A stretch of DNA of 64,000 nucleotides, taken from contig LVLI01000198.1 in the NCBI GenBank assembly GCA_001687465.1, positions 1 to 64,000 on the forward strand, written 5' to 3'. Within the stretch, counting starts at the first letter, position 1; each line of letters opens with the position of its first letter. Below are positions 45,927 through 56,627 of the stretch, piece after piece. The notes beneath the pieces were generated by a model. The model was not told where the DNA came from. It worked only from the letters and a program-made list of their open reading frames with translations, and ran no database searches. Both the position numbers and the translations under genes were made by a program. The stretch comes from Halocafeteria seosinensis (Eukaryota; Sar; Bigyra; Bicosoecida).

Positions 45927-46308
45927 ATGGCGAGCAGATCGGCAGCCCTCAAGCATATTAAATTTGAAGTCTTTGGGAAAGTACAAGGTGAGATATTCTC
46001 GGCTCTCGGTTGAGTGCTATATAGGGTATCCAACGTGCTGTGCTGCTGCTGCTGTGTGCAATACAGGAGTGTTCTTCAGGAAATATACCCAAAAGAAAGC
46101 CCAAGAATTACACCTGGTGGGGTGGGTGAGAAATGCCCCCTCAGGAAGCGTACAGGGAGTTGCGCAAGGCCCAGTACCGGCCATAGAAGAGTTCAAGAAG
46201 TTCCTGCAGTATGAGGGATCTCCTCAGAGCAAGATAGAAAAGGCAGAATTCAGAGACGAAAAGGACATTTCGGAACCCGAGTTCAGCTCCTTTGGTGTTC
46301 GGAAGTGA
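45927..46308 (+). CDS. Acylphosphatase, copy 2
   Basis: Two exons (45927-45987, 46067-46308; intron 79 nt), also 100 aa, with exon lengths identical to copy 1 (61 and 242 nt). Motifs: GKVQGVFFRKYT with the active Arg and GWVRNAPSGSVQGVAQG with the catalytic Asn. Identical long stretches with copy 1 (VQGVAQGP, PAIEEFKKFLQYEGSP) and the same intron site show a tandem duplication. The introns differ in length and sequence, so the event is not very recent. GWVRN is closer to the family consensus than GYVLN in copy 1. Confidence 0.95.
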
Positions 46309-46961
46309 ATGAGTGGCTATACCAGTGCCTATTGTAGCGTATACACGTGATATGCGGATAACCGTGGCATAATCTTAGGTGTATTGATTGCCCCCGAGTT
46401 TGGAAGGTTCTATGTGGGAAGTGACCGCATCGCACCGAGGTTATGTGTCCATGCTGCAAGTGGAGGTGCACTGTCAGTTTGAATTCATGGAGGACTTAAC
46501 TCAATGGCCCTGAATCTAAAACTCCCGCAGCAGACATAGCGTATACGTACCAGTGGGAGAACCACAACGCAAATGTTACGGCATTCACACTGATAACGCC
46601 TCGCGAAGTAGATTTTAACCCGTACATTGTGCCCTTGTTCCACAGCATACATTGTACAGTAGCGGTGTCTGTGTTCGATATTGTATGATATGTCTGCCGA
46701 AGAGACAGGAACTCTGTTTCCAGGTTGCTTGATATTTCACTACCAAGTAGAGGAGGAAGTTAAACACGTTTCAGCGCACCAAACAAGCACCCCTACATTA
46801 TGGTATTTTCAGTGCACGTTTCTCCAGCATGCATATAAGTGATAATCAGGTGCACATTTTTACTAATCGCAGGGGCATGAACTAGTGCATACTCCGGACA
46901 ATATCGCTTTTGTTACGCCTTCATTAGAAACTAAACACTACTTCCCAAGATCGGAACATTA
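46309..46961. other. Intergenic region between convergent genes
   Basis: About 650 nt with no supported gene. Holds 3' ends only. Confidence 0.5.
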
Positions 46962-49900
46962 CTATCCCTTCTTCGTAGATTTTTTCTTCTTCGTTTTCGA
47001 CGTATCCCCTTTGGCTGCATATCGAGTTGAACGAGCAGGGAGACGAGGCTCACGACCCTGATATTCGCCTCCTTCTTGTGGTGGCACTCCATAATACTGG
47101 TAGGAGGGTTCTCTGGGAGGCGATACTTCATGGGGAGCAGCTTGTACTGGATTAGCGTATCGGTCGGGTGAGCGAGGAGCATTTAGGTGCTGAGCAGGTC
47201 CACCCATCGAAGGTTGACCAAACTGACGTTGGAAGTCATGTACTTTTTGGGCTGCATGGGCTCTTTGAACGTTTTCAAGGAATGATCTTAGAGAAACTAC
47301 GGTGTCTCTTATGCGTAAAATTTGTTCCTCCATAGCAGACATTCGTTGAGATTCCGCATTCTCTATCATATTTACAGAGTCCTCGAGCGATGTTTTAAGT
47401 TTGTCCTTCATTGAATCTCCCAACTGCCTGACCTGTTGCTGCAGCCGTCTGTGAAGAACCGAAGACACATTGTTCGATATCCTTTCGAGGAACTCGTTGT
47501 CATTTATCAAATCTTCCTTTGAGAATCTAGTATCTCGGGTGGGTGATTTGACAACATCCCCATGTTTTTCATTCTCAACTCCAGTAATTATCCGCATTAC
47601 TCTCTTTTCCATGCGTTTCATGGTTGACGTTACGTTGTCCGAAATGCTATCAGCGTATTGCATGCACGTGTCCGCTACTTGCCGGGACCCATCAATAGTG
47701 CTCTGAGAGACACGCTCCATGGCATTTAGTCGATCCCTCAATGAAGCAAGATCATTCCTCATCGTGTTGAGCATAGAGTTCTCGTCGAACAAAGAGTCCA
47801 CACAGTGTCGGAGTTCGACAAAAGCCTGCTGGGTAGATTCTAGTTCATTAGATAACTCGTTGAACCGACCCTGCGTTTCATCTTGTAACGAAATTAAACG
47901 ATGATCAGTTGAGTGTAGACCATCTTTGGTCCTATCGCACTCCTGTTGTAAGGCAGACAAATTCTTTTCCAGTTCTTGGATCGAAGAATGGTGATCTCTA
48001 GAGGCAGCCTTTAAATCAACCACACGTTCATGCGTATCACCGTGCTCTTCTCGAGATACAAACTTTTGATTCATCGTGTCGATGTACGCTTGATGACGCT
48101 GTAACCTATTCGTCATGTCTTCAATGAGATGACTCTGTCGTTGTATTCGCTCATTAGTGTCGTTATTTCGTTGTGTCATCCTTTCGCCCAGCTTATTAAG
48201 GCTTTCTTGTGCCTCACATACTAATTTGTGGTTCTCTTGTCGGATATTCTTAAGTTCCTCATTTACTTTACTAACTTCTTTTTCGATACTCTGTTCCGCT
48301 GTGTCACACTTGTTCTTCAGTCCACTTATCTCATCTTCTACGCTCCGAACTGAGGAGTGTAACTGTTGGCCTTCGCGACGACTCTCTTCACTAATTTCTC
48401 TTATCCGGGTTGCTGCTTCGTTACTTCTTTCCAGTTCTTCTCCTAAGCCTTGGATTCGGCGTTCCAATTCTTCAGCAAATTGGTAAGAAGCACAGTAAGA
48501 AACCTTCTGTTGCACGATATTCTGGCATTCGTGCTCCGTAACAAAACCAGATACTGAGGAATTCACCTTTTCGATTAGTTCTTTCTCACTTCGCTGAAGA
48601 GCTCGCTCCGTAGCCTCCACTTCATCTTCCACAGATGACAACCGGGAATTAATCGTCGTATGGGCTTTCTCCAACTCGGACACCGAATCCTTTACACTAT
48701 CGACTTGCTGTTTCATAGCTTTACCGTCCTCCTGTTGTTTAGATAACTCCCTTGACAGGTCGCCTGTTTGGCTGCGAAATTCTTCAACATTGCAACGCAA
48801 ACTTCGGATATGCTCGTTGGCACCAGATATCTGCCTATCGTTGTTCTTTGATTGTTCATCAATCGAGGCTACTCGGTCCTCCAATTCGGATATACGTCCT
48901 GACTCGGCAACACTTTGAAACTTCCTCTCGTAGTTCTGTTGCAAACTAGAAACAGAAGATTCCAAGTGCTCTATTTTGTTTCGGTGGATAGTCGATTCCT
49001 GCCTCGTTTCACTTCGAATACTCTCAAGAGAGCTGTGTAGGGTGGACTGCTTCTCATTATTCTCGGTCAGCGCTACGCTAAGTCTGTTGATTTCATTTTC
49101 TAAATGCCTCCTTTTGCTCCTCTCTTCCTCTAGTTGCTCTTCTATTTCGCTTAAACGCTTCTCATTATTTCTCCTCTTGCTTCTTTCTTCCTCTAGTTGT
49201 TCTTCTGTTTGGCTTAAACGGTTTTCATTGCTTCTTCGCTGGTTTCTTTCATCTTCCAGCTTTTCTTCTGTTTGGTTCAGTCGATGCTCCATCTGCTCGA
49301 TAAAAGAGATGGTAAGTATATGCGTATAACTTTACTCAGATATTGTAGGACATACCCGCTTCATCATTTCTTCCAACGATCCGACTGTGCTACTTTGCTC
49401 GTTGAAGGACGCCGCCGTGTTTTGCCTCTGCACCGAAGCAAACGTACCAAGATAGGCAAGGAATACCATCTTCACGTCCATGAACCTTACATATTTTTCT
49501 AGGTACTGTTGTTGTAATCGAAGAGCTTCGGACAAGTTTGAAGTCTGGATAGTATCCACATTCTAGTGCAAACATTAGAACCATTGCTTCCAACGAGATG
49601 CGTCTTACCTTGTTTTCCACTTTACCCACTTTGTTGTCAATGTCATCAATGCGATCACTGAGAAGCAATGTTTTCGGAAACGAGAGAGAATAAATAGTAT
49701 GCGCAATCCTACAGCTGGTAGCTAGTCAAAAACTCATACCTGTGGCCTTGAACGGTCAAGACAGCTGAGGAGACTCGCTCCAACTGTACCTCCAAAAACG
49801 ACATGTATGCGCCCCTGTCCGTCAAGAGCTTCTGAGAAAGCTCATCATTGCTATTCGAAGCACGATCTAGCTGCATAATAAAGGAGGTAAGGAGACCCAG

Positions 49901-49979
49901 TAGCTTTTTGACTCGTCCGAATTCTTGCACTTACAGCTTTCCTCTGATTGAATTGCTTCGCATACCCTTCAGACGACAT
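46962..49979 (-). CDS. Long coiled-coil protein with tandem 21-residue repeats
   Basis: Five exons (49979-49935, 49870-49740, 49657-49609, 49562-49356, 49292-46962) give 920 aa. Introns are 64, 82, 46 and 63 nt, with clean phases. The start MSSEGYAKQFNQRKA leads into helical segments. Exon 5 begins with three tandem 21-residue units of the type RLSQTEEQLEEERSKRRNNEK. Some 600 residues of heptad-like coiled coil follow. The tail is Pro/Tyr/Gln rich (QYYGVPPQEGGEYQ) and ends in Lys-rich TSKTKKKKSTKKG. It looks like a structural protein of the cytoskeleton, basal body or rootlet. No family is assigned, because coiled coils match many unrelated proteins. Confidence 0.75.
49095..49283 (-). repeat. 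Three tandem 63-nt coding repeats
   Basis: Units of 63 nt encode RLNQTEEKLEDERNQRRSNEN, then RLSQTEEQ...KRRNNEK, then RLSEIEEQ...KRRHLEN. Units 2 and 3 are the most similar, so the array grew by in-frame unit duplication. 21 residues equal three heptads, which keeps the coiled-coil register. Confidence 0.9.
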
Positions 49980-50066
49980 CGTACAAGTACGGTACAATCG
50001 TTCGAATGCGCTTACAAGGACTGGTGGCCCTCCAAATGATGTGAATACGCCTTTATTTAGGTAGCG

Positions 50067-50276
50067 TTAACGGCAGTCTCTCCCGGATATTAGCTGCCCC
50101 ACCGACCGAAGAATCGAGCGCCAGACGCCGTCCACTCTGGTCCTTATAGACACACGTTCACACCGCATCAAATAGACCAATGACGGCATCTTCACCTGTA
50201 TACTGAGTGTACTGCAATGCCCCATAAACTTCCACCGTGCTTTGTGAAGCTCGTCAAATGACAACTTCACAAACAT
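50067..50276 (-). CDS. Small hypothetical protein, possibly incomplete at 5' end
   Basis: ATG 50276 to TAA gives 69 aa (MFVKLSFDELHKARWKFMGH...). The same frame stays open about 60 nt further upstream with protein-like codons (HSLADPQSDESIA) but no ATG, so an upstream exon may exist. Composition is balanced and not low-complexity, unlike antisense shadows nearby. It lies between two minus-strand coiled-coil genes. I do not recognise it. Confidence 0.35.
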   Translation of the reverse strand: MFVKLSFDELHKARWKFMGHCSTLSIQVKMPSLVYLMRCERVSIRTRVDGVWRSILRSVGQLISGRDCR

Positions 50277-50612
50277 GGCGATTGACTCATCGGATTGAGG
50301 GTCGGCAAGGGAGTGGACGACCACCGCATGGTTAGGTTAGCTGGTGTCACAAAACAAAAAAAGCTGTACTGGTACTGCCCATAAAATGAGCTAGATAATT
50401 TCAGGCATTGAAGAGAGAGCAACCAAGCAAGAAGCTGAAGAAGTGTTACACTAGGTTGTACCAGGTTGTACCAACCATCTGTTCAAAAATGCTTGACAAA
50501 TATCCCATTAGCCGTAAATATCATTATTAGTGCTACTACTATCATTAAAGTACTTCTCCCAGATTATTCTATGCGCAACCCCTCATGGGTTTTCCAAGTG
50601 GTATACCGGAAC

Positions 50613-52742
50613 TCATTCTGCCATAGTTTGTAGACTGTCACGAACCACTTCGGTGAACCTCAAGTTCTGTGTATCCAATGCTTGGAGCTTTTGCTTGCAC
50701 GTAGTCGCTTCTGACTGCCAATAGCTAGATTCAGAACGGAGACTCTTGATCTCTCCAAGACACCGCTTTAGCGCAGAACAGAGCGTGTACACATCACTCT
50801 CCACGTCTGATAACACTTGTGGTAAGTTGCTCTCCGAAACAGAGTTGTATTTATTGACAAATGTCGAGAATTCCTCCGGAACAGAGTCTCGCAGGAACTG
50901 CCTCAGGCTTAGCATCCGTTTTCCAGAGTCGGCAACCAATTGACGATACATACGGCTGGTAACAGTAGTCTCGTTCGTATGAGCAGTTAATTCCTGTACT
51001 TCATCTTCCAAGTGAGAGTTCTGTTTTCTCAGCTTTGTTACTTGGCTTTGGGTTTGCTGTAGCTCTGATTGAGTACTATTGTGACTGTGTCGCTCCTCTT
51101 CTAGCAGCTTCTTCGTCTCAGTCAATTCTTTACTCTTGGCACTTAGTTCACTGTCAATGAAGGACAGTCTATTCGAGGATTTTTCTTTCTCCTCCTTTTC
51201 TGATACCATCGACGATGCGCATCGAATTAGCTCATTCATTGTTGGGTGAATGGAATCGATTGCGCCAGATACTGCCGCCAGTGGTCCCAAAAGTTCTTTT
51301 AACATGGGCAGCTGAAAACTTGTTTCGAACCGTTTGTGCTTAGTAGGGGTGCCGTCGTTTACATTATGCGGAATCCCCAACGAGTTTAATTTGCTTTCGA
51401 CGTCGTACACTACCTGCGAAAGCTCCGTGCTCATATTGTCCAAGAATCTATGTAAGAAACTGGCGTCATTTTCTGCTTGCTGATAGAGTTTATTGAAGGA
51501 TGAATTGGTTTTCTCAAGTTCGCGTTTCAACGCCGAGTTACGATCCTGTTCCATATTGAATTTTCTTTCTATGTCCGCCGCTACCTGACGATACTTTGCA
51601 ACTCTGAAAAAGACATACACAGGTGTTTCCACAGGAGAGCAAGGAGGGAATCACGTAACTGCAACGTACTCTTCAAGTTCATGGATCTTTTTCCTTTGCT
51701 TTTCCACAATCTTTTCGTACTCAGAAACACTACTTGCTTTGGACTTTGCATCCATCTCTGCTGAGTATGTCAGTGTTTCTTGTCTTCTAAGCTTGCTTTG
51801 AAGCTCCTCAATCGTTTCCTCAAGGCTATTATTTTCACTTCGTAATTGTTGCTCGGTGCTCGTAGCTTCCTTATGACTCACTACCTGTGCTTGCATAAAC
51901 AAAAATAGTAACATTTACCCTAACGCAACTTCGTTGCAAGGACATACCATTGAACTCTGCAGACTTTGAATGGAACTGGAGGCCCTATTTAGGTTATCTC
52001 TTAATTTCTCATTCTCTTGCTCGAGCAAGCGCTTATCTTCGGCGAATCTCGTTATGACCTCGTTGTTGTTTTCTACAGTGGAATTGGCTTGACTTAAGTC
52101 CCGTTGTAATTCCTGGATCTGGTAATCTCGTTCTTTGACCTCCAGACGCAAAGTGCGCACCCGTTGCTCAGTTTTATACAGCTGAGATTCCATTAGTTGC
52201 AGTTTTGACCGAAGATTACGTTCACGTTGCAAATTCAGGTAGTCATAAGACGAAGTGCTTTCTGATGTCCGTTGAGTGATTGCCGCATCGTAAGAGGAAG
52301 AGGAGGCAACGAACGGCCTTCCTTCATGCGTATAACCATCTTTCGACTGCAAAATATCAGCTGTGGGTGGTGAGGTAGTTGTGGCATGGTAAGAGGAACG
52401 GTCACTTTCCGGGGACTTGTGGTCCAAATCCAAAACACCGGCACCGCCACCGTTGGAGGTGGTGCGTCTCCAGGAGGAAGAAGATGCTGTGGTTTTCACC
52501 GCAGATACCGGTTCCTGTTGATACCTCTGCAGTGTCGAGTGCACACTCTCTTCCTGATGCTGCTGCTGCTGGTAGTTCGAGCTCTTGTACGGCCCCGCGG
52601 GGGACATATGGCGCACGATATACCGTGAAGGAGCATGGTCGTACTCCTTGCCGGGGATCTCTTCAGGAGAGGATCGATGCCGCCGCCCTTCCCGACTTCG
52701 TGGGGATACAGACGATGGCGGAGGTGGCGCGGGAGACTCCAT
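50613..52742 (-). CDS. Coiled-coil protein with Pro/Ser-rich head
   Basis: Three exons (52742-51948, 51884-51670, 51603-50613; introns 63 and 66 nt) give 666 aa. The first 165 residues are disordered, rich in Pro, Ser, Gln and His (SPAPPPPSSVSPRSREGRR-like). From about residue 170 the protein is continuous coiled coil, with LQRERNLRSKLQLMESQLYK, LEQENEKLRDNLNRASSSIQ and EKTNSSFNKLYQQAENDASF. It resembles centrosomal or basal-body scaffold proteins in layout only. It is neighbour and co-oriented with the 920-aa coiled-coil gene. Confidence 0.72.
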
Positions 52743-52980
52743 TCTATGCTCTCTTGAATGGCCTTCACTTCAGTAGAAAAACAATCCGAACTGGACGTGG
52801 TGTGTACGACTTCCACCTCATTCTCCGGAGAGGGACGAAGTGCTACAGGTCTTGTACTTGTACAAGTATTTAAAAGAAGAAATAAAGCTGTGGAGGAAGT
52901 GAGAGAGGAACTATTAAGTCGCCTTGATTTTGTTCTTGTATTTGCGAACATTCATTACTACTAACTGCGATGGCTACGTG

Positions 52981-55830
52981 CTAAAATCTATTACGATCCG
53001 TGTGTCGGAATAAACCGTCTCCTTGAGCAACAATCCAGTGGCGCTCATTCCAAGCATTGGGTTCCCAATTCATGTAAACCTCAATATCATAGTACGGATC
53101 GTTCCTAGTAAATTTATGGAACCGACTAACGTATTCGTTGTACCACCATTTCACGCTCATCATCGTTGGGTTATTGGTCCAATTGCAATATTTGCTATCG
53201 GAGCAGTACATCACAGGGTCATTATGGCATATCCATATCTTGTCTGGCCAGTATTTTTCGGGTTCTTCGATCCAATGGAAATGATTGCAAAATAAATTAG
53301 GCTGCTGCTTGAACACTCGTTCTTCATCTCCCTTGAACATCATCTTTGCGAAGTTGGGTTTCCCTGCTCGCCACCGATGACGGAAACGCACGACATGGGC
53401 TTCTTTATTCATAACCATGTCTCTACCGGTAGTCAACTGTTCATATACGCATGGCCATGGTTCAATAAGGAGGAAATCTTTCTCCAAGAACAGGAATATA
53501 GGGTTGCTGGCGTTCATTGCCATAAAGTTGATAGCGCGTAGGATACCCACATTCTTACTGTTACCCATAAGCTTGACGGCACTATGTCGTTGTGCAAAAG
53601 GAGACACAGCCTGTTCAAGTGTCGGATTCCTGCCGTTTAAGTATATCATGAATTCGTTGACGCCATCGAGTAAACCATTGTCCTCATAACTTTGCAGGGT
53701 TTGCTTGAGCGTTGCCAACTCTCGAGAGCCATGAGCCAAGAGACCCAACGAGAGATCCTTGACAGGACCCTCTGGTCCACGAAGCCCAGGCTCTTCGCAT
53801 TTTCGTTGCATAACGTTAGGACGCTCAAAGTTTGGAAGTTTAAACTTAGATTTGGGAATCTTCTTGGGGCGAGGCGGGCAATTGCCTGGATTCTGATCAC
53901 ACCATTTCTTTTCATGAGCATGCCAATGAATGTTCTCATTCCCTGTTTGGCAAGAGACAGTACAATAGTGGCTTCTCACGCGGCACAAATGCTGGTTCTT
54001 AGCTTCAGTCAAAAACTGGGGAGTGACGTAAGAGGGACATTCGTCCCAATCATACGGATCGTCCTCGTAGCATATCGTGTGCCCATCTCTCTCGGCGCAT
54101 TTGAGCCCTCGCAAATCATAGACTTCGTTATAGCTTAAAGACTCGATGTCAATATCATTGGGTTCCTCGTTAGGATGCGTTTCCTTCCGAGAACTTTGCT
54201 CCGAAGGCTCTTTCTCCTCCTGCTTCGGTTGTTCTTCTGGAGTCTCCTGCTGTTGTTCCTGTTGAGAATCACCCAGGTCTTTGTCTACACCACGGAATCC
54301 AGGGTCCCCCGGCTTAACCCGCCCTTCACCAACATCAGCAAAACAAGGCTTGTCAGTAGTACCGCATGGATGAGCACTCCAAGCCACTTGATCGCTTCCT
54401 CGTTTACACTGAACTGTGCAGAAGAAATGTGCTGTATCATGGCATGTATACTGGTTTTCTGCTTTTGTAAGGTAATACGGTGTAACATAAGCTGGGCAGG
54501 GAGTCTTGTCTGTGTGGAAACATGAGGGCTTCCCCTGCTTCTCTAACTGCTCAAAATTCTCCTCGCAAAGTAAGCCACGTAAGTGATATCCGTAGTCTTT
54601 CGGGTCCAATGGTGGATCCACCACATGTTGGAAAAAGGCACAGTTACCGCCTTCTCCATTATCGTATCGGTGCACCAGCTCCGGGAACCTGTAGTACAGA
54701 ATAGAGAAAAAGTTTTCTTCCGTTCCCATGTACCGCTTTTCCAGGGTCTCCTTCATGATCACGTCCAGTACTTGAATGGCCACTTCGAGAAACTCAGGCC
54801 GTCCACCAAACACACCTCCTCGTCCAACGAGCAAGGGGAGTTTGTGATACCCAATATAATTCTGGAATGCCTTCTTTTCAAAGCCGTGGATCTCGCCGTT
54901 GTGCTCACTTGGAACGTAGTCGAAGTACGTTATGAAAAGTTTATCATTCAAGAAATTATCCAAAATGAATCTCTGTTTTGCCAAATTGACACCGGAGGGA
55001 TTATTACAGAGATGGCCACCATCAATGAAGAGAAATGAGTCCGTGTTGAACGGATTCAACCTGGATGCTTCTGCGGTCCAAAAGATCTTGCTCATTACCA
55101 GAGGGTTGTAAAACTCCAACTTTGCTTGCGGTGAGTCTTCCAGCCATCCTTGCTGTCTATACCATTTCGGATTTTTACGTATTTCTTGGACTAAGTCATA
55201 GTATTTGAAGTTTTGCTTCAGATAGTCCACAGTTCTGAGAATGACATGAACTGGACCAGGGCTGCTGTCAATCAGAGGCTTAAAGTCATCATAGTAGTCG
55301 GCATCAATGAAAATGACTTTCGGGTAGTTGTACGACATGAACCCTCTGAATCGTTCTATGTAGTGCTTGAAGGTCCTGGCAAAGCCCCCGCCTAGAGAAT
55401 GGCGTCCCAAATTGAGCATAGCTGATACCAGGGTAATGTTTTTCCGCGGTTGTTTTTCAGCATAGTCCAAGGTGGGTTTATTTTTGTCCACGAGCCATCG
55501 TCCTTTGGCGAGCCAGTCCATCTGATCGAGCTGCCCTTTGTCCAATTCCTCCAAGGTGTGGACATCATGTATAGCAGGGCCAGGCTGGTTCTTATCGCCT
55601 GTTGACTGTGTGGGAAGCTCACTCTTCATGCGTCGTCCCGGAGCAACGCGCACGGGGTTGGCGTAATCGCCCATTAATGGCCTATGTATGCGCAGTCCAT
55701 CTTCGTGGGCCGACTGATGAGGGAGTAGGCCACTACTTCCTTGCCTCCCCACGTAGGTAATGACCACAGAAAGCCATATAACACATAAAAGAAAGGCAAA
55801 AAACACCGTACAGCGCACAAAGGAGACCAT
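52981..55830 (-). CDS. Two-domain Golgi-type glycosyltransferase (HtrL/YibB-like plus second GT-like domain)
   Basis: One intronless frame of 949 aa from ATG 55830. The frame is open 17 codons further, but MVSFVRCTVFFAFLLCVIWL gives a clean type II signal anchor. Residues about 125-450 resemble the HtrL/YibB glycosyltransferase family: NITLVSAMLNLGRH, YPKVIFIDADYYDDF, VMSKIFWTAEASRLNPF, FLFIDGGHLCNN, GTEENFFSILYYRFPEL. Two Cys/Trp-rich repeats follow (CPAYVTPYYLTKAENQYTC... and CPSYVTPQFLTEAKNQHLC...), each with a CTV-C motif, separated by an acidic Gln/Glu linker. The last 250 residues look like a second GT-A-type domain (GLLAHGSRELATLKQTLQSY, FLFLEKDFLLIE, VVRFRHRWRAGKP). A secretory-pathway sugar transferase is likely. 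Substrates are unknown. Confidence 0.72.
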   Translation of the reverse strand: MVSFVRCTVFFAFLLCVIWLSVVITYVGRQGSSGLLPHQSAHEDGLRIHRPLMGDYANPVRVAPGRRMKSELPTQSTGDKNQPGPAIHDVHTLEELDKGQLDQMDWLAKGRWLVDKNKPTLDYAEKQPRKNITLVSAMLNLGRHSLGGGFARTFKHYIERFRGFMSYNYPKVIFIDADYYDDFKPLIDSSPGPVHVILRTVDYLKQNFKYYDLVQEIRKNPKWYRQQGWLEDSPQAKLEFYNPLVMSKIFWTAEASRLNPFNTDSFLFIDGGHLCNNPSGVNLAKQRFILDNFLNDKLFITYFDYVPSEHNGEIHGFEKKAFQNYIGYHKLPLLVGRGGVFGGRPEFLEVAIQVLDVIMKETLEKRYMGTEENFFSILYYRFPELVHRYDNGEGGNCAFFQHVVDPPLDPKDYGYHLRGLLCEENFEQLEKQGKPSCFHTDKTPCPAYVTPYYLTKAENQYTCHDTAHFFCTVQCKRGSDQVAWSAHPCGTTDKPCFADVGEGRVKPGDPGFRGVDKDLGDSQQEQQQETPEEQPKQEEKEPSEQSSRKETHPNEEPNDIDIESLSYNEVYDLRGLKCAERDGHTICYEDDPYDWDECPSYVTPQFLTEAKNQHLCRVRSHYCTVSCQTGNENIHWHAHEKKWCDQNPGNCPPRPKKIPKSKFKLPNFERPNVMQRKCEEPGLRGPEGPVKDLSLGLLAHGSRELATLKQTLQSYEDNGLLDGVNEFMIYLNGRNPTLEQAVSPFAQRHSAVKLMGNSKNVGILRAINFMAMNASNPIFLFLEKDFLLIEPWPCVYEQLTTGRDMVMNKEAHVVRFRHRWRAGKPNFAKMMFKGDEERVFKQQPNLFCNHFHWIEEPEKYWPDKIWICHNDPVMYCSDSKYCNWTNNPTMMSVKWWYNEYVSRFHKFTRNDPYYDIEVYMNWEPNAWNERHWIVAQGDGLFRHTDRNRF

Positions 55831-56627
55831 TGCCCTCCTTGTTTGCGTGCTTCCCCACCACACACAGACGCTCACACACACTCCACAAGGGGTAAGAAAC
55901 CTCTACCCAAGGTATGGCAGAAAACGGTAGTCCGTAGCACGCACAAACACTAACTAACAACCCGCCACCGGAGTCACGCCATCTTGACCCAAAAGCACGG
56001 GGTGGTGAGAACTTGGAAATTCAAGTTGGAATTCAAGTCCTTCAAGTAGGAGGAAAGGACTTGAAGAAGACTTGTTATTGATTTTAAACTTAGTGTATGC
56101 ATAGCATAGCGCCAACTCATGGACCTATCGTATGAGACGGAAGAACGTCGTACCAGTGGTAACTCATTTGCAGATGAAAACGGAAGCAACGCATGACAAG
56201 TGGTAGGTACCAAAGGTACTGAGTAGCCTTGCCGCGCCAAGACTGAAACACAACTGTACACTGTTGTATTATACTGTACTGTAGAGCTATTTGGTGGAGA
56301 AAGTATGTCTTGCAATGCAGTGAGGCGTAACAGCACCGGTACAATCGGAGTGCATGATACCCTACATGGCATACCTGTGACATTGTTGAATTGGTCCGCT
56401 TAAATTCGCAAACTTCGAACTTATGCAGTGTGCACCGATGCAAATACAAAAATACGCTTTTTGACATCACAGTCCAGACCAATGGGGTCGCGCCCAGCTT
56501 CTCAGCTAGTAGACGATCGTTACACTTCGCTGGCGCATTGTGCGAATAGCATTGTTACTCTAAAACCCGTTAACTTGCATTATGCTTCCTACGACACTTG
56601 ATCCGCATTTTGAATAGTTTTGGGTAG
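55831..56627. other. Gene-free stretch with dispersed repeat copy B
   Basis: About 800 nt with no convincing gene. Open frames at 55974-56372 and 56117-56482 overlap the repeat and lack domains. Confidence 0.5.
56085..56148 (-). repeat. Dispersed repeat, copy B
   Basis: The reverse complement matches 35588-35664: ACGTTCTTCC, GTCTCATACGATAG, ATGAGTTGG, GCTATGCTA in the same order. A gap of about 8 nt separates the first two blocks relative to copy A. The copies lie 20 kb apart. Confidence 0.7.
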
